Notes: generated from the sequence alone by a model not told the origin. DNA of 64,000 bases from Methanolobus psychrotolerans (GCF_002243045.1 NZ_MBKP01000009.1:1-64000), one strand, 5' to 3'; shown: positions 22,782 through 32,035, counted from the first letter of the stretch. Numbers and translations: made by a program.

Positions 22782-25508
22782 TTATTGCTCTATCTCTGTC
22801 ATTGTCTGAGATATCTGTTCAAGCAGATCGTATACACTATCCATTTCCTGCCCGTATCCTGCCCAGTCACCGTTTTGCAAATGTTCCTGTGCTCTGTTGT
22901 AATGCTCAAGTGCTCTTGAGGCCAATTCCCTTGCATCCTCTGACACATAAACAGGTGATCCCTCATCATCGATGAGCTCCTCTCCAAGCAATACCTGCAA
23001 TGATGTTTCCAGGTCAAGACCCATGTAGACTATTTCCCCTGAAGACACGATAATTCTTCTAAGCTCTGGTATCTCACCCTGGTCTGCACTGATGAACACC
23101 GGCTCAATGTATAGTATTGAACTGTCAAGTGGAACTACAAGCAGGTTCCCTCTTATCACACTTGATCCCTGTTGTCCCCAGAGTGTGAACAATTCGGATA
23201 TGAGCGGATCCTGATCTATCCTGGCTTCTATCTGATTTGGACCGTATACCAATCTATCCTTTGGGAATTCATAATGTACAAGTTGTCCGTAATTTTCTCC
23301 GTCAGATCTTGCAGCTACCCATGCGATCATATTCTGCCGGTTCCTTGGTGTGAATGGCTGCATGAGTATATACTCGATATTTTCTTCCTCAGAGAGTCTT
23401 GTCATTATGTAATAGGGTTCCATAGTAACTGTTGTTCCACGGTAGAACTCATTTGGGATCTGCCAGGCATCCTCTTTATTGTAGAATGTTTCAACATTTG
23501 TCATATGGTAGTTCCGGTATATTTGCATCTGAACACTGAAGAACTCTTTAGGATATCTGATGTGCTGTTTGAGATTTTCCGGCATTTCATCATATGTTTT
23601 GAACAGGTCCGGGAAGATCATGGCATATGTGTTGATAAGAGGCTCATCCTCCATTATGTAATAGTCCACAGTACCTTCATAGGCATCAATGACAACCTTA
23701 ACAGAATTGCGTATGTAATTCATGTTACCTGCACTGGTACCATATTTTTCAGAATATGGGTACTTATCAGAAACAGTGTATGCATCTATTATCCAGAACA
23801 CCTTCCCGTCATGTATCACAGGAATGGGATTACTTTCATAGACAAGAAACGGAGCTATCGTTGAAGCTCTTTGATTTACCTGATGGTCATAGATCACACG
23901 GCTTTCATCGGTTAGATACTGACTCAGTATGAAATTCACATCTCCAAAACGCACCATATAAGCCAGGCGCTTGAATATGGAATCCAGTTGTACACCACCA
24001 CTTCCCTTATAACTGGCATAGACATTCCCGTCGGCACTGGGATAGTCAAGTTCTTCGATGTCGGTGTTGACTATTTTATAATCTGTGGTAAGTTCCCCGT
24101 AATATATTCGGGGATTTGCGAGGTCGAAATCTCCCATGGGTGGTATGTCCTGAAGTGAGAAAACGGGTCTTCCATCATCTGTTTTTTCGTTCACATTGTT
24201 CATTACCGCACCAAATCCATGGGTGAAAACAAGCCGTTCATTTACCCATGTCCTGGCTGAGGGATCAAGATTAGATATATCCATTTCCCTGACACCTATC
24301 ATAAACTGCCTGTACTGCCCGTCAATATTGTACCTGTCTGTGTCAATATCGTTGAAGTCATAATATGTTCTGATCTGCTGGGTCTGTTTGTATGTACTCT
24401 GAAGAGCCCTCTCATCCCATATTCGGATATTATCTATGATATCTCTGTTGTTTTCAATGGTAGCATGAGTAAGTTCCGGATCATAATCAAATGGTCTTAT
24501 ATCAATGTCTGAAAGTCCAAAGCCGGCTCTTGTATATTCAATATTGTACAGCAGATAAGGCTCCTCAAGCTGCAGTTCAGTAGGCTCTACTTTGATCTGC
24601 TGGTACGCCGTTGGAGCAAAGGAAGTAAGAAGGATCATGAGCACAATTGCGCTTATCCCCAGGACCGGGATTTTTCTGTTCTTCAATTTTACGTTGGCTA
24701 TCAATCCGGTCGCTACTAAGGTACAGACCAGTGATGTGATGGTGAGCAAAGGTAATCTTACATGGATATCTGTGTATCCCGCGCCAGTTACTATTCCTTG
24801 CTGTGAGAACAATATCTCGAATCGGCTCAGATAGATACTGTAAGCGATAATTAAAGTAATGAGTCCCAGGAGCACTGAAATGTGCACAAGTACCCTGTCC
24901 GGGGTTCTATCAACAATACCTGATATGTCCGTTCCAGCGGGCATGTACTCGTCAGAATCGATCGTGTACTTTGGTTCCAGTATGCTCTCCAGTTTGTAGA
25001 GATAGAAGACGCCGGTTATTATGAGTGCAAGAACTGTAAGTGAAAGTGCAACCGTTCTGATAAGTTCAAGCAAGGGAAGCTGGAACATGTAAAAAGAAAT
25101 ATCCCTTAAAAAGATGGGGTCTTCTATACCTGCCGGCACCATATTGAAATAGAGTATTATTGTTTCCCATCGGTTGCTCAGATATGAGCCGAATATCAGT
25201 GATATGATTACTGTGGCTGGCATCACCAGTCCTTCGATATCTGTATATTTTTCCTTATTGCCTAATATTCTATTTACAGATGATCTTGCAATTTTGATGT
25301 TGAAATAGAGAAAAGCAAATGCAAGTAATACACTTGTCAGGAATATCAATATTTTCCAGCTTAGGATGCTCAAAAAGACAGACGCATATCCGGTTGCATC
25401 AAACCATAGATATTCAGTGAAATAAGTAACTGCAGGCCTAAGGCCGAAGAATATAGCAATCAGTATTAAGAGAACTATCGGTTTTAAATTCATGAGTTTA
25501 CCACACAC
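22782..25508 (-). CDS. UPF0182 family large membrane protein
   Basis: N-terminal multi-TM region, then ...YNIEYTRAGFGLSDI...FTPRNRQNMIAWVAARSDGENYG... Confidence 0.9.
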   Translation of the reverse strand: MCGKLMNLKPIVLLILIAIFFGLRPAVTYFTEYLWFDATGYASVFLSILSWKILIFLTSVLLAFAFLYFNIKIARSSVNRILGNKEKYTDIEGLVMPATVIISLIFGSYLSNRWETIILYFNMVPAGIEDPIFLRDISFYMFQLPLLELIRTVALSLTVLALIITGVFYLYKLESILEPKYTIDSDEYMPAGTDISGIVDRTPDRVLVHISVLLGLITLIIAYSIYLSRFEILFSQQGIVTGAGYTDIHVRLPLLTITSLVCTLVATGLIANVKLKNRKIPVLGISAIVLMILLTSFAPTAYQQIKVEPTELQLEEPYLLYNIEYTRAGFGLSDIDIRPFDYDPELTHATIENNRDIIDNIRIWDERALQSTYKQTQQIRTYYDFNDIDTDRYNIDGQYRQFMIGVREMDISNLDPSARTWVNERLVFTHGFGAVMNNVNEKTDDGRPVFSLQDIPPMGDFDLANPRIYYGELTTDYKIVNTDIEELDYPSADGNVYASYKGSGGVQLDSIFKRLAYMVRFGDVNFILSQYLTDESRVIYDHQVNQRASTIAPFLVYESNPIPVIHDGKVFWIIDAYTVSDKYPYSEKYGTSAGNMNYIRNSVKVVIDAYEGTVDYYIMEDEPLINTYAMIFPDLFKTYDEMPENLKQHIRYPKEFFSVQMQIYRNYHMTNVETFYNKEDAWQIPNEFYRGTTVTMEPYYIMTRLSEEENIEYILMQPFTPRNRQNMIAWVAARSDGENYGQLVHYEFPKDRLVYGPNQIEARIDQDPLISELFTLWGQQGSSVIRGNLLVVPLDSSILYIEPVFISADQGEIPELRRIIVSSGEIVYMGLDLETSLQVLLGEELIDDEGSPVYVSEDARELASRALEHYNRAQEHLQNGDWAGYGQEMDSVYDLLEQISQTMTEIEQ

Positions 25509-25854
25509 AAGTGATCGTTAATCATTTATTGAGATAACTGGCTTCTTTGCTTCTTTATATATTCAGGTCAACGTTCACACTAATATCTTTCCCCACGGCA
25601 AATGGATGTCAATACAGTTTCTTGAATTGCCCCGATCCCAAAGATATCGTATATATCTCAGTGGCCTTAAAACTTAAATACGAATAACGTTTCTTTACTG
25701 AATGCTGGTGTTGGAATGCGCTGCTGCCGTGGAATTGTTGCTTATCGCACCGCTCTTATCCCTGAAACTATGTTGCAGTTCCTGTCAGATATGTCCTGAA
25801 CAAGGACACTTTAATCATTTTTGAGCGCTAAAGTGTATTATACATCAGAACAGG

Positions 25855-26712
25855 ATGGGACTATCAATGCAAAGCAAGCAAACAGGCACACTTATCAGGA
25901 TCATCACGCTGGTAACTTTTCTGGCAATGATCATTGTCAATGCGCTGGCCAATATCCTCCCTATCAACGGGGTCAGCACAGGCCAGGTCTCGGACTCTTA
26001 TCCCAACCTTTTTGCCCCGGCAGGGATAACCTTTGCAATATGGGGACTCATTTATCTGTTGCTGGCAGGGTTCACACTTTACCAGCTTGGCATCTTTCAA
26101 GGCAATACAAATACTAACAGGTCCGTCAACAGGTCCGTCAACAGGTCCGGGCTGTTGCACAAGACCGCAATACTGTTCTCAGTTTCTTCCCTTGCCAATG
26201 CCGCCTGGATCTTTGCCTGGCACTATGGGCTCATCCCCCTTTCCATGTTACTGATGCTTGTGATCCTTGTCTGCCTGATCCTGATAACATCAACGATAAA
26301 CAAAGAACGTCTCACAACAAGAGAATATCTTTTCATCAGACTCCCCTTCAGCGTCTACTTCGGCTGGATAACCATTGCAACCATCGCCAATGTTACCATA
26401 TTGCTTGTAAGCATAGGCTGGAAAGGTTTTGGTTTAGCCGAAACGATCTGGACCGTCCTGGTGATCATCGCCGGCCTTATTATCGCAGCCACAACAATGC
26501 TAAAAAACAAAGATATTGCCTATGGACTCGTTATAATCTGGGCCTATGCAGGAATTCTCCTTAAGCACATTTCGCCTGAAGGTTTTGGATCACAATACCC
26601 TTCGATAATCACCACAACGATAGTTTGCATCCTCCTATTAGTTCTTGCAGAGGCATATCTGGTTTATATGGTCTCAAAAAGGAAAAGTCCTGTCACGACC
26701 TCACAAGAATGA
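25855..26712 (+). CDS. TspO/MBR-like tryptophan-rich sensory protein
   Basis: PNLFAPAGITFAIWGLIYLLLAGFTLYQ; multiple TM segments. Confidence 0.7.
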   Translation: MGLSMQSKQTGTLIRIITLVTFLAMIIVNALANILPINGVSTGQVSDSYPNLFAPAGITFAIWGLIYLLLAGFTLYQLGIFQGNTNTNRSVNRSVNRSGLLHKTAILFSVSSLANAAWIFAWHYGLIPLSMLLMLVILVCLILITSTINKERLTTREYLFIRLPFSVYFGWITIATIANVTILLVSIGWKGFGLAETIWTVLVIIAGLIIAATTMLKNKDIAYGLVIIWAYAGILLKHISPEGFGSQYPSIITTTIVCILLLVLAEAYLVYMVSKRKSPVTTSQE

Positions 26713-26826
26713 GCCCCATCATCCGTGAATGCGGAAACCTGACAAAAAAGAGTTCATGCCATCAAATTTGCGCGTTGATCGGGTGAGATGGGATCATGAT
26801 CCTGTACCATCCGGCAGTATCCGTTT

Positions 26827-27185
26827 ATCACCGGATGCAGATATATTACAGTGGATTCAAAACCCGGATCTACAGGATTTTACATCAGATATGGATTTAA
26901 GATCGTTAAAAGATCTATTAAGAAAGACTACACGTCCCTGTAGCTGAACATGCATCCGATAATAGAGGGCCTTGAATAGATCTTCCCATACAACAAAGCC
27001 CAATTATCGTACATGTACAGCAGTGAGCATTAGTGGGAGGTCCGCTTTTGCGGGGAGAATGGATGGCATCCTTTGTATCCGTGCAGGAACGATCAATGCC
27101 AGGACCAGCCTTTCCAGGACGGCATCTTTGCGTTAGATCCGGAAGTGAGAATTTTGTTCTTTTTATGGGAGTGGAATGTGCTGCC
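26827..27185 (+). repeat. degenerate segmental duplicate of 30952-31343 (GNAT 3' end plus downstream)
   Basis: Near-identical run from ccggatgcagatatattacagtggattcaaa to gggagtggaatgtgctgcc, with a 32-bp deletion. Confidence 0.9.
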
Positions 27186-27300
27186 CGCTGCTGTATGGTT
27201 GTTTTGTTCTTAGACCTGAACGCTTTTTACTTTTGATAAGCCAACTTTCGGGATTCCCTTCAAGAAACTTAATAAGAATTGTCACCAATAGATATGTGAG

Positions 27301-27606
27301 ATGAAATGTGATAGTATGGCTGAGAAGCAGATCGATGAGTACAGAGGACGAATTGTTCCAATACTGCTGAAAAACGGTGTGGATAAAGCTGGCATCTTTG
27401 GCTCGTTTGCAAGGAACGAGGCAGGTGTGGAAAGTGACATCGATGTTCTTGTTCGCTTTAAGGGCAGGAAAAGTCTCTTTGATCTTGCAAGGCTTGATCT
27501 TGAGCTAGAGAAGGAAGCCTGAAGAAAGGTTGAGGTCATAACTTATGATTCCATTAGTCCTCTTATCAGGGAGCGGGTCCTCAAAGAAAAGATGAGGATA
27601 CTATGA
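27301..27606 (+). pseudogene. MNT-type minimal nucleotidyltransferase antitoxin interrupted by in-frame TGA
   Basis: GIFGSFARNEAGVESDIDVLVRFKGRKSLFDLARLDLELEKEA*RKVEVITYDSISPLIRERVLKEKMRIL*. Confidence 0.85.
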
Positions 27607-27662
27607 AGGATCCTGGAGTCTTTATCAGGGACCATTATCTGGTCATAGGTGTTAAATACTAA
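27603..27662 (+). pseudogene. N-terminal stub of a HEPN (DUF86) gene
   Basis: ATGA overlap with the preceding MNT; MKDPGVFIRDHYLVIGVKY*. Confidence 0.5.
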
Positions 27663-27694
27663 AGGAGTAAGCTCAATAAATGGAGAAGTTATCG

Positions 27695-27775
27695 ATGGCC
27701 GGAAAAGAGAAAAACCTTACTGGGATTGACAACATAAGATTCCTGATCAAGGAGCACAGGGATGAGATCAGATAG
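27695..27775 (+). pseudogene. N-terminal stub of a second MNT gene
   Basis: MAGKEKNLTGIDNIRFLIKEHRDEIR* matches the start of the gene at 29383 (MDNIRLLIKEHRDEISQLF). Confidence 0.75.
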
Positions 27776-28121
27776 TTGTTATGAGAAGTTCAATGAAATT
27801 CGCGATACATTCGATCTGGTAGAGGCCCTTGGCCTTTCCAGGGACATAGGAGAGGAGCTTCTGGATATTTGCAGACAGAATGATATCGCTTCTCTTGGGC
27901 TGTTTGGCTCTTATTCGAGAGGTCAGCAAAGCCAGGATAGTGACCTTGATCTTTTGGTCACGTTCTCAAAAGGAAAGAGTCTTATTGATCATATAAGGAC
28001 CGAGAAAGCCTTTGAAAACCTGCTTGGGATAAAAGTGGACCTTGTAACTGAAAGATCATTGAGCCACCATCTTGCCCCGGCTATTAAAAAGGATATAAAG
28101 AGGCTGTATCATGAAAGATGA
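27762..28121 (+). CDS. MNT-type nucleotidyltransferase antitoxin
   Basis: LGLFGSYSRGQQSQDSDLDLLVTFSKGKSLIDHI (GSYSRG-x7-SDxD). Confidence 0.9.
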   Translation: MRSDSCYEKFNEIRDTFDLVEALGLSRDIGEELLDICRQNDIASLGLFGSYSRGQQSQDSDLDLLVTFSKGKSLIDHIRTEKAFENLLGIKVDLVTERSLSHHLAPAIKKDIKRLYHER

Positions 28122-28440
28122 TGTTTTTTTCCTGGAGCATATACTTGATGCAGTGAATCAGATAGGAGAATACACCAATATATCGTATGATGAATTCCTT
28201 GAAACACGACTTATACAGGATGCGGTTGTCAGACAGCTTGAAATAATCGGTGAGGCTACAAAGAACCTTTCCGGGATCACGACAGAACGCTGTCCGCATG
28301 TTCCCTGGAAAGAAATTGCAGGAATGAGGGATAAGCTGATACATGCTTATTTTGGTGTTGATCTTGATGAAGTCTGGAACACTGCAAAAAAAGACATCCC
28401 ATATCTAAAGGAAGCTGTCGAGGGGCTTCTGACAAAATAA
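28111..28440 (+). CDS. HEPN (DUF86, HepT-like) toxin
   Basis: MRDKLIHAYFGVDLDEVW (Rx4HxY); overlaps MNT. Confidence 0.9.
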   Translation: MKDDVFFLEHILDAVNQIGEYTNISYDEFLETRLIQDAVVRQLEIIGEATKNLSGITTERCPHVPWKEIAGMRDKLIHAYFGVDLDEVWNTAKKDIPYLKEAVEGLLTK

Positions 28441-28453
28441 GGATTGATAAATA

Positions 28454-28717
28454 ATGATCCCGGATAGATGTGGTTTTTGCAAAGGTAAACTTGTTGACGG
28501 AAAGCATGAGTTCGTTGTGAAGGTAGGTGAAACCATGCTTGCCATCAAAGATGTTGATGCCTTTGTCTGCCAGGAATGCGCAGAAGCATATTACACACCG
28601 CAAACATCCAGACGCATGGACAAGGTTATGCAAAAGTTTTACAGATCATCTTTGCGTGTCCATCCGCTTGCTGCAGGGGAAATCAGCCTTAGCGAGATAG
28701 AGGCTGAAAACTGCTGA
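28454..28717 (+). CDS. YgiT-type zinc-finger protein (MqsA-like antitoxin family)
   Basis: CGFCKGKLVDGKHEFVVKVG...VDAFVCQECAEAYYTPQTSRRM (two CxxC). Confidence 0.88.
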   Translation: MIPDRCGFCKGKLVDGKHEFVVKVGETMLAIKDVDAFVCQECAEAYYTPQTSRRMDKVMQKFYRSSLRVHPLAAGEISLSEIEAENC

Positions 28718-28734
28718 TCTTATTCTGAAATGAA

Positions 28735-28860
28735 CCGCAGATACACTCACCTCTTACAGAGTTGAGTGCCTGCTAAACATCCGTTTAGCAGGTAACGCAG
28801 ATGCACGCAGATATTATTTATTCTCATCTGTGTCTATCGTTGGTCAGGTGAACATTCGCA
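28735..28860 (+). repeat. single copy of composite palindromic repeat with nested double-hairpin insert and end cap
   Basis: gaaccgcagatacac[tcacctcttacagagttgagtgcctgctaaacatccgtttagcaggtaac]gcagatgcacgcagat...ggtcaggtga. Confidence 0.85.
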
Positions 28861-29143
28861 TCTCTACAAAAGCAACATATTTTGATGATGGAACACACCA
28901 CCTGCCAGCGAACCTTTGTCCTCCCCCCTATTCCCCTCCCATCCATCACCTGCCCATCACAAGTTCCCTGACCTCACAGGAAGGTCCCCTTCTTAACAGC
29001 TAAGCCTACAATACCCCTGCATCAGAACTCCCGTTCCCTTTAGTGGGTAGTTCACAACTTAAATGATATTGAACTCAAGAAGGTCTGATTTCCTTTTAAA
29101 ACGGGAAAATCTTTAATGTATAGAATTACTATATAAGCTAAAT

Positions 29144-29287
29144 ATAGCGACAATAACTCTGTCTGTCCAGGATGATCTGATCAAAGAGATGAGCAGATAT
29201 AAGGACATAAACTGGTCTGAGGTTGCAAGAGAAGCTATCAGAATAGATCCTACAAGATATAAAACGCTACGTAACGACTTTGCATGA
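29144..29287 (+). pseudogene. VapB/RHH-like antitoxin remnant with ATG to ATA start
   Basis: (ATA)ATITLSVQDDLIKEMSRYKDINWSEVAREAIRIDPTRYKTLRNDFA*. Confidence 0.65.
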
Positions 29288-29382
29288 TACTACAGAGCAC
29301 ACATCATGTTATCTTTTCTTTCCGCGGGAGTTAAATACTAAAGAAGTTAGCTCAATTAAAAGAGATATTAATAGGTGAAAAT

Positions 29383-29685
29383 ATGACTAAATATGTTAAA
29401 ATGGACAACATCAGGCTCCTGATCAAAGAGCACAGGGATGAGATCAGTCAGTTGTTCAATGCAGAGATAGTTGGTATTTTCGGTTCTTATGCCAGGGGTG
29501 AAGAGAAGATCAACAGTGATGTTGACTTACTTGTAAATTTTAATGAGGATGCTACACTTTTTGACCTTGTTGGACTTGGTGACTATCTGGAAGAGCGGAT
29601 TGGGCTTCCAGTGGACGTTGTTTCAATGAGAGCTTTGCATCCAATGATGAAGAATGAAGTTCTAAAAGAGATGGTAACTATATGA
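29383..29685 (+). CDS. MNT-type nucleotidyltransferase antitoxin
   Basis: VGIFGSYARGEEKINSDVDLLVNFNEDATLFDLVGLGDYLEERIG. Confidence 0.9.
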   Translation: MTKYVKMDNIRLLIKEHRDEISQLFNAEIVGIFGSYARGEEKINSDVDLLVNFNEDATLFDLVGLGDYLEERIGLPVDVVSMRALHPMMKNEVLKEMVTI

Positions 29686-30053
29686 GATTACCGTCGCTGT
29701 ACATTTCAGAGATAATTAGTGCCATTGACTCCATAGATAATTTTACTTCAGGTATGAACAAAGATGGTTTTCTGGATGATGAGAAAACAAAAAGTGCTGT
29801 TGTACGACAGTTTGAGATAATGGGAGAAGCCAGTAAAGCTTTACCAAAGAGCATTAAAGAACTTGCACCGGACATTCCCTGGAGCAATATTGCAGGAATG
29901 AGGGACCGACTTATACACGCTTATTTTGTTGTAGATTATAATCTTGTGTGGAAGACATTGGAAGAAGAATTGCCTGGACTTAAAGAAAGACTTGAAAGAC
30001 TTGAAAGACTTGAAATGCTTCAGATCGATGCTATAAAAGATGAGAAACTCTGA
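29682..30053 (+). CDS. HEPN (DUF86, HepT-like) toxin
   Basis: MRDRLIHAYFVVDYNLVW (Rx4HxY); ATGA overlap with MNT. Confidence 0.9.
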   Translation: MRLPSLYISEIISAIDSIDNFTSGMNKDGFLDDEKTKSAVVRQFEIMGEASKALPKSIKELAPDIPWSNIAGMRDRLIHAYFVVDYNLVWKTLEEELPGLKERLERLERLEMLQIDAIKDEKL

Positions 30054-30427
30054 AGGACAAACATTATCCCTTGACTAAAGTTTTGTTGCTAGAACTTGAT
30101 CCATGAGCAGATCGTAGAATACATAATCTTGAGGTTTGTTTCTATTTCTTACCACTACTCAGCAGCATGGCAATGTACCGCCTGCGCCGGTGTGGTTTGG
30201 TTGCGTTGTTATCAGACCTATAAAAGAGTATGCACCAGATCTCATCAGACCGACCAGCGGACCCTTAGATAAGCGATACAAGGGTCCTGGATGTGTGAAT
30301 GGGGACTGTCATACATACATCGTGAATAGTTCTCATGGTAAATTATATACCCACGTAAGAACAATATCTCACGTATGTCAATATTATTGACAACACAATT
30401 GAAGTCATATTAAAGGTGAAAAAGATA

Positions 30428-30571
30428 ATGGCAAAACCTATTGAACTGGGACTTGTGCTGGAAGGTGAAGATGCAAAAGAGTTCTGGGATAATGAGAAAA
30501 AGCCAGCTACCAGGCAACAGGTAGAAATGTTCAAAAAAGCCAGGAAAATATCCGATAGTATCCGTTTTTAG
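30428..30571 (+). CDS. 47-aa small protein, putative antitoxin of the GNAT gene
   Basis: Below ORF-track cutoff: MAKPIELGLVLEGEDAKEFWDNEKKPATRQQVEMFKKARKISDSIRF*; 13 nt upstream of the GNAT start. Confidence 0.7.
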   Translation: MAKPIELGLVLEGEDAKEFWDNEKKPATRQQVEMFKKARKISDSIRF

Positions 30572-30584
30572 TCCCGGCATCGAT

Positions 30585-31100
30585 ATGTCTGAATCTGATC
30601 TTTCTATTTCTGCGCTTTCTAAGAGAGACGATGTTTTGCTTTTTTGCTGCAATAACGATGATTTGAATGATTTTTTAAAAAATGATGCTCTGAGCAATCA
30701 GGAACAACTCATAAGTAAAACCTATGTTTGTTATTATCGGGGACACTTTGCAGGATACTTTACCCTGACCACAGATACTATAAAAGTTAGATCCGTTGAT
30801 GATTCTGACTGTGTTGATGATTTCCCATATTCCCGTTATCCGGCTGTAAAACTCGCAAGGCTTGCCACTGACAAAAGATTTGAAAGAAAAGGTATTGGCT
30901 CGCATATGTTGTTTGCAGCAATAGGTCTTGCCCAAAGGGTAGCTGACATCACCGGATGCAGATATATTACAGTGGATTCAAAGCCCGAATCTACAGGATT
31001 TTACATAATATACGGATTTAAGATCGTTAAAAGATCTATTAAGAAAGACTACACGTCCCTGTATCTGAACATGCAACCGATAATAGAGGACCTTGAATAG
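30585..31100 (+). CDS. GNAT-family N-acetyltransferase (possible TacT/AtaT-like toxin)
   Basis: ARLATDKRFERKGIGSHMLFAAIGLAQRVADITGCRYITVDSKPESTGFYIIYGFK. Confidence 0.85.
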   Translation: MSESDLSISALSKRDDVLLFCCNNDDLNDFLKNDALSNQEQLISKTYVCYYRGHFAGYFTLTTDTIKVRSVDDSDCVDDFPYSRYPAVKLARLATDKRFERKGIGSHMLFAAIGLAQRVADITGCRYITVDSKPESTGFYIIYGFKIVKRSIKKDYTSLYLNMQPIIEDLE

Positions 31101-31343
31101 ATCCCCCGCCCATACAACAAAGCCCAATTATCGTACATGCACAGCGGTGAGCGTTAGTGGGGTTCGCTTTTGCGGGGAGAATGGATGGCATCCTTTGTAT
31201 CCGTGCAGGAACGATCAATGCCAGGACCAGCCTTTCCAGGACGGCATCTTTGCGTTATATCCGGAAGATATCGCTTAAATGCTGGAAAGTTTCCGGAAGT
31301 GAGAATTTTGTTCTTTTTATGGGAGTGGAATGTGCTGCCTGCT
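30952..31343 (+). repeat. GNAT 3' end plus downstream, duplicated at 26827-27185
   Basis: Direct visual alignment of the two segments. Confidence 0.9.
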
Positions 31344-31772
31344 TCCTAAACGGATACTTTTGTACAAAGAACTACGAGTATGCCTGTGTTATCTGCTAAA
31401 CGACTGTTTAGCAGGCACTCAACTCCGTAGGAGGTGAGTGTATCCGTGTTCATCTGTGGTTTCTTTCAAAATATGAACCGCAGATAAACGCAGATACACG
31501 CAGATATTGCTTCTTGTCGTCCGTGTCTGTCGATGGTCAGGTGACCATTCGCATCTCTGCAAGATGAACATATATTCATGATGAACCGCACCGCCTGCGG
31601 CGGGGTGGTTGCATTGTTATAAGATCCACCAAAGAGCATGCAACAAATCTCAGCAGACCGACCAGCGGACCCCGTCTTATAGTGATCCACAGCTTAAAAC
31701 AGACAGATCAGCATCATTATCCCCTCAATATATATAACACCGCAAATTATTCTTGCGAGATTTTCACAAAAC

Positions 31773-31780
31773 TTAAATAT
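31773..31780 (+). promoter_or_regulatory. archaeal TATA-box candidate (TTAAATAT)
   Basis: Same box in the copy at 36190-36197; about 25 nt upstream of the first helix of the leader. Confidence 0.55.
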
Positions 31781-31798
31781 GTTCCCTGAGTTTAGTTT

Positions 31799-31849
31799 AC
31801 CCAACGAAGTATAATTATACAGGCATACGATCTGCCTGCTGTGTTGGGT
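31799..31849 (+). ncRNA. candidate structured 5' leader (three-way junction), copy 1
   Basis: P1 ACCCAAC/GTTGGGT, P2 GTATAATTATAC, P3 AGGCA/TGCCT; P1' overlaps the GGGTGA RBS. Confidence 0.5.
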
Positions 31850-31858
31850 GAATGAAAA

Positions 31859-32035
31859 ATGGTGGTAGTGAGCAGTCTTTCTGATCTTAGGATTCTGGTT
31901 ACAGGTGGCGCCGGCTTCATCGGCAGTCACGTAGTTGACAGGCTTGTAAAGTCAGGTAACAAAGTTACCGTTTTTGACAACCTCAGCTTCGGCAGGATGG
32001 ATTTCATAGCCCATCATCATAATAATTCTTATTAA
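31859..32035 (+). pseudogene. 5' fragment of an NAD-dependent sugar epimerase (GalE/SDR-like)
   Basis: [58 protein letters not shown]: Rossmann GxxGFIG then abrupt end. Confidence 0.85.

Larger units (their letters stand above)
31320..31870 (+). repeat. segmental duplication, copy 1 (copy 2 approximately 35260-36290)
   Basis: Same order of tgtacaaagaactacg.gtatgcctgtgttatc, hairpin insert, 86-bp unit, ATGGTCAGGTGACCAT cap, gcatgcaccagatctcaccagaccgaccagcggacccc module, leader. Confidence 0.8.

Noticed and set aside
26729-26947. 72-aa ORF MRKPDKKEFMPSNLRVDR...
   Set aside because: Its 3' half is the duplicated GNAT tail read out of frame; no start context support.
27301-27606. In-frame TGA at 27520 as selenocysteine or pyrrolysine recoding
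   Set aside because: Pyrrolysine uses UAG; no SECIS-like context is evident and the residue is not Cys in the family; adjacent genes are also decayed.
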